From Lactiplantibacillus daowaiensis (lineage in GTDB: Bacteria > Bacillota > Bacilli > Lactobacillales > Lactobacillaceae): 35,770 bases of DNA. The DNA lies in contig NZ_BJDJ01000026.1 in assembly GCF_005405085.1 (NCBI RefSeq), positions 1-35,770 of the forward strand, in the 5' to 3' direction. Position 1 is the first letter of the stretch. Every line of letters starts with the position of its first letter. Under the pieces are notes generated by a model that was given only the letters and a program-made list of their open reading frames with translations, did not search any database and had not been told where the DNA came from. The translations under genes and the position numbers were made by a program. This document shows positions 34,661-35,770 of the stretch, one piece after another.

Positions 34661-34688
34661 TTGAAAAATAGACCAATTCGAATATAAT
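34661..34688 (+). promoter_or_regulatory. Promoter of the DUF2812-like gene
   Basis: TTGAAA (34661-34666), 16-nt spacer, TATAAT (34683-34688), 45 bases before the ATG. Confidence 0.65.
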
Positions 34689-34733
34689 AAGGGCTTAACT
34701 AATGCAACGGTAATGACCTTGGAGGTGGCAGTC

Positions 34734-35519
34734 ATGCAAAAATATCGATTCTTTCTAAAAGGTTCGGCTGCAGAACAGCGGTGGTTAAGTCGTCAAGCAC
34801 AACATGGCTGGCAATTAACGGCGATTGATGGCTATCGCTATCAATTTACCGCAATGACCCAGCCACAAGTTTTGCGGGCAGAATATGTACCGGCTACGAC
34901 TGTTCGGGCCATGACAGACTTGTTTGCCGGGTTAGTCACGTATCAGTTCAAACAACCGGCAGTCGCCGTGGTGTATGCACCAGTCAACGCAACTGCTCGG
35001 GTGGTGACGGCCGATGCATCGCAGCGGTTAGCGGTCTATCGTCATGCCCGTGATGTGGCGATTAACTGGCTAAATGGCTGGGTCGTTGGTTTATGGCTAC
35101 TGATGTGTGCGGCGGTGATTGGCAGTGCCCAAGGTCAGAGCAGTGTTATTTGGACGACCTTATTAGTCGGTGGACTTAGTATAGCGGCTGTGCTGATGTT
35201 AATTGGCATGTTGGTGGGTGGTCATGCCGCTTTGACGTGTCATCGTCAAGTGCGCGCGTTGATTCAACAAACTGGTGATACTAAGAATACGTGGCAGCCG
35301 ACCTTTCATATCTTTTTCCAACATCAAGCCCAAGTGCCAGATACCGAAAAACTAGCACCGTTAGGCAAATGGTTATTGACGATGCATAATCAACAAGGGG
35401 ATTACTGGTTTGACGTTCGGACTTCGTTGAACCAACACGAATTACAAACTGAATTAAAAAAAGTGATGCAACATCAAGATTTTAAAGTCGTTTCGTGGCT
35501 AGGGTTGTATCCTTTTTGA
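34734..35519 (+). CDS. DUF2812-like membrane protein
   Basis: The 261-residue protein begins with a DUF2812-like domain (KYRFFLKGSAAEQRWLSRQAQHGWQL, YRYQFTAMTQ), in which the pattern E-x-W-L-x-x-x-A-x-x-G-W is typical. Two membrane helices follow at about 138-158 and 167-187 (WLNGWVVGLWLLMCAAVIG and LLVGGLSIAAVLMLIGMLVGG), then a soluble tail. DUF2812 proteins often sit beside PadR regulators; none is here. The function is unknown. ATG at 34734 follows GGAGGTGG with about 5 nt between; an earlier in-frame ATG at 34713 precedes that site. tRNA-Asn follows. Confidence 0.7.
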   Translation: MQKYRFFLKGSAAEQRWLSRQAQHGWQLTAIDGYRYQFTAMTQPQVLRAEYVPATTVRAMTDLFAGLVTYQFKQPAVAVVYAPVNATARVVTADASQRLAVYRHARDVAINWLNGWVVGLWLLMCAAVIGSAQGQSSVIWTTLLVGGLSIAAVLMLIGMLVGGHAALTCHRQVRALIQQTGDTKNTWQPTFHIFFQHQAQVPDTEKLAPLGKWLLTMHNQQGDYWFDVRTSLNQHELQTELKKVMQHQDFKVVSWLGLYPF

Positions 35520-35558
35520 GAAAAATGTGGTTTTGGTTGAAAAATAGTTAAAAAACAC

Positions 35559-35586
35559 TTGCAAAATACTGAGAGTGTGATATAAC
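35559..35586 (+). promoter_or_regulatory. Promoter of tRNA-Asn
   Basis: TTGCAA (35559-35564), 16-nt spacer, TATAAC (35581-35586), directly upstream of the tRNA. Confidence 0.55.
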
Positions 35587-35600
35587 TAATATATCGTCAT

Positions 35601-35671
35601 TGCTCGGTAGTTCAGCGGTAGAATAATTGACTGTTAATCAAGAGGTCGCTGGTTCGATCCCAGCCCGAGCA
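35601..35671 (+). tRNA. tRNA-Asn (GTT)
   Basis: A 71-nt cloverleaf: acceptor TGCTCGG/CCGAGCA (35601-35607 with 35665-35671), D arm GTTC/GAAT, anticodon loop CTGTTAA with anticodon GTT (35633-35635), T arm GCTGG/CCAGC with TTCGATC loop. The outermost anticodon-stem pair is an A/G mismatch. CCA is not encoded. It decodes AAC and AAU. Confidence 0.95.
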
Positions 35672-35679
35672 GTTAGTCA

Positions 35680-35769
<90 letters not shown>

Positions 35770-35770
35770 T

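Noticed and set aside
34552..34671. 39-codon ATG frame upstream of the DUF2812-like gene
   Set aside because: There is no ribosome binding site and its end overlaps the promoter -35 of the next gene. It could be a relic, but the evidence is too thin to call a gene.

Overview
The window reads as chromosomal DNA of a low-to-mid GC Firmicute of the family Lactobacillaceae, most likely the Lactiplantibacillus plantarum group. This is inferred from AGGAGG-type ribosome binding sites, the cdaA-cdaR-glmM operon followed by a glmS ribozyme, CcpA-type cre sites, a fused GlnPH permease, a YhgE/Pip protein, and a cell-wall hydrolase with a Ser/Thr-rich tail. The window starts and ends with the same 74-bp sequence in inverted orientation. 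It may therefore be a whole contig whose ends collapsed in a dispersed repeat. No phage, insertion sequence, CRISPR array or known defence island is visible.

Layout. 1-603: terminal repeat, a decayed minus-strand gene relic and the AT-rich leader of an amino-acid ABC transporter. 604-3433: glnPH fusion, glnQ and a GNAT acetyltransferase. 3473-4930 (minus): a LURP-one-like protein and a Cof-type HAD phosphatase. 5047-6742: ung-pta. 6833-7831: tsaE and a GNAT enzyme. 7899-9274 (minus): a DEDDh exonuclease and exonuclease III. 9371-13473: a Gfo/Idh/MocA oxidoreductase, murB and a CPA1 Na+/H+ antiporter. 13614-15085: a MarR regulator and a secreted SH3-like protein, then a convergent DUF1361 membrane protein. 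15983-21552: cdaA-cdaR-glmM, a structured non-coding stretch, and glmS behind its self-cleaving ribozyme. 21682-26140: a HAD protein with an altered active site, and a TetR regulator divergent from a YhgE/Pip membrane protein. 26208-30264: an altered aldose-epimerase-like protein, a GH73 hydrolase, an orphan TagH-type ATPase and a candidate CcpA-controlled small RNA. 30327-32778: an EAL-domain protein apparently starting at a non-AUG codon, two unrecognised small proteins and a nitroreductase. 32868-35770: glpK with a cre site, a DUF2812-like membrane protein, tRNA-Asn and the second terminal repeat.

How the genes work together. A large share serves the cell envelope. CdaA and CdaR make and regulate c-di-AMP, GlmM and GlmS supply glucosamine phosphates for UDP-GlcNAc, MurB makes UDP-MurNAc, the GH73 enzyme cuts peptidoglycan, and TagH would energise wall teichoic acid export. 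A second group is DNA repair (Ung, ExoA, DnaQ-like). Carbon control shows in pta, glpK with its cre site, and the cre-overlapped promoter of the small RNA.

The items most worth follow-up are: the cre-controlled sRNA at about 30189-30264; the GalM-like protein lacking three of the usual active-site residues; the EAL gene with an apparent AUU/AUC start; the WalR-like direct repeats plus a 16-bp palindrome before the GH73 gene; the folded RNA region downstream of glmM; and the decayed gene near the left end.
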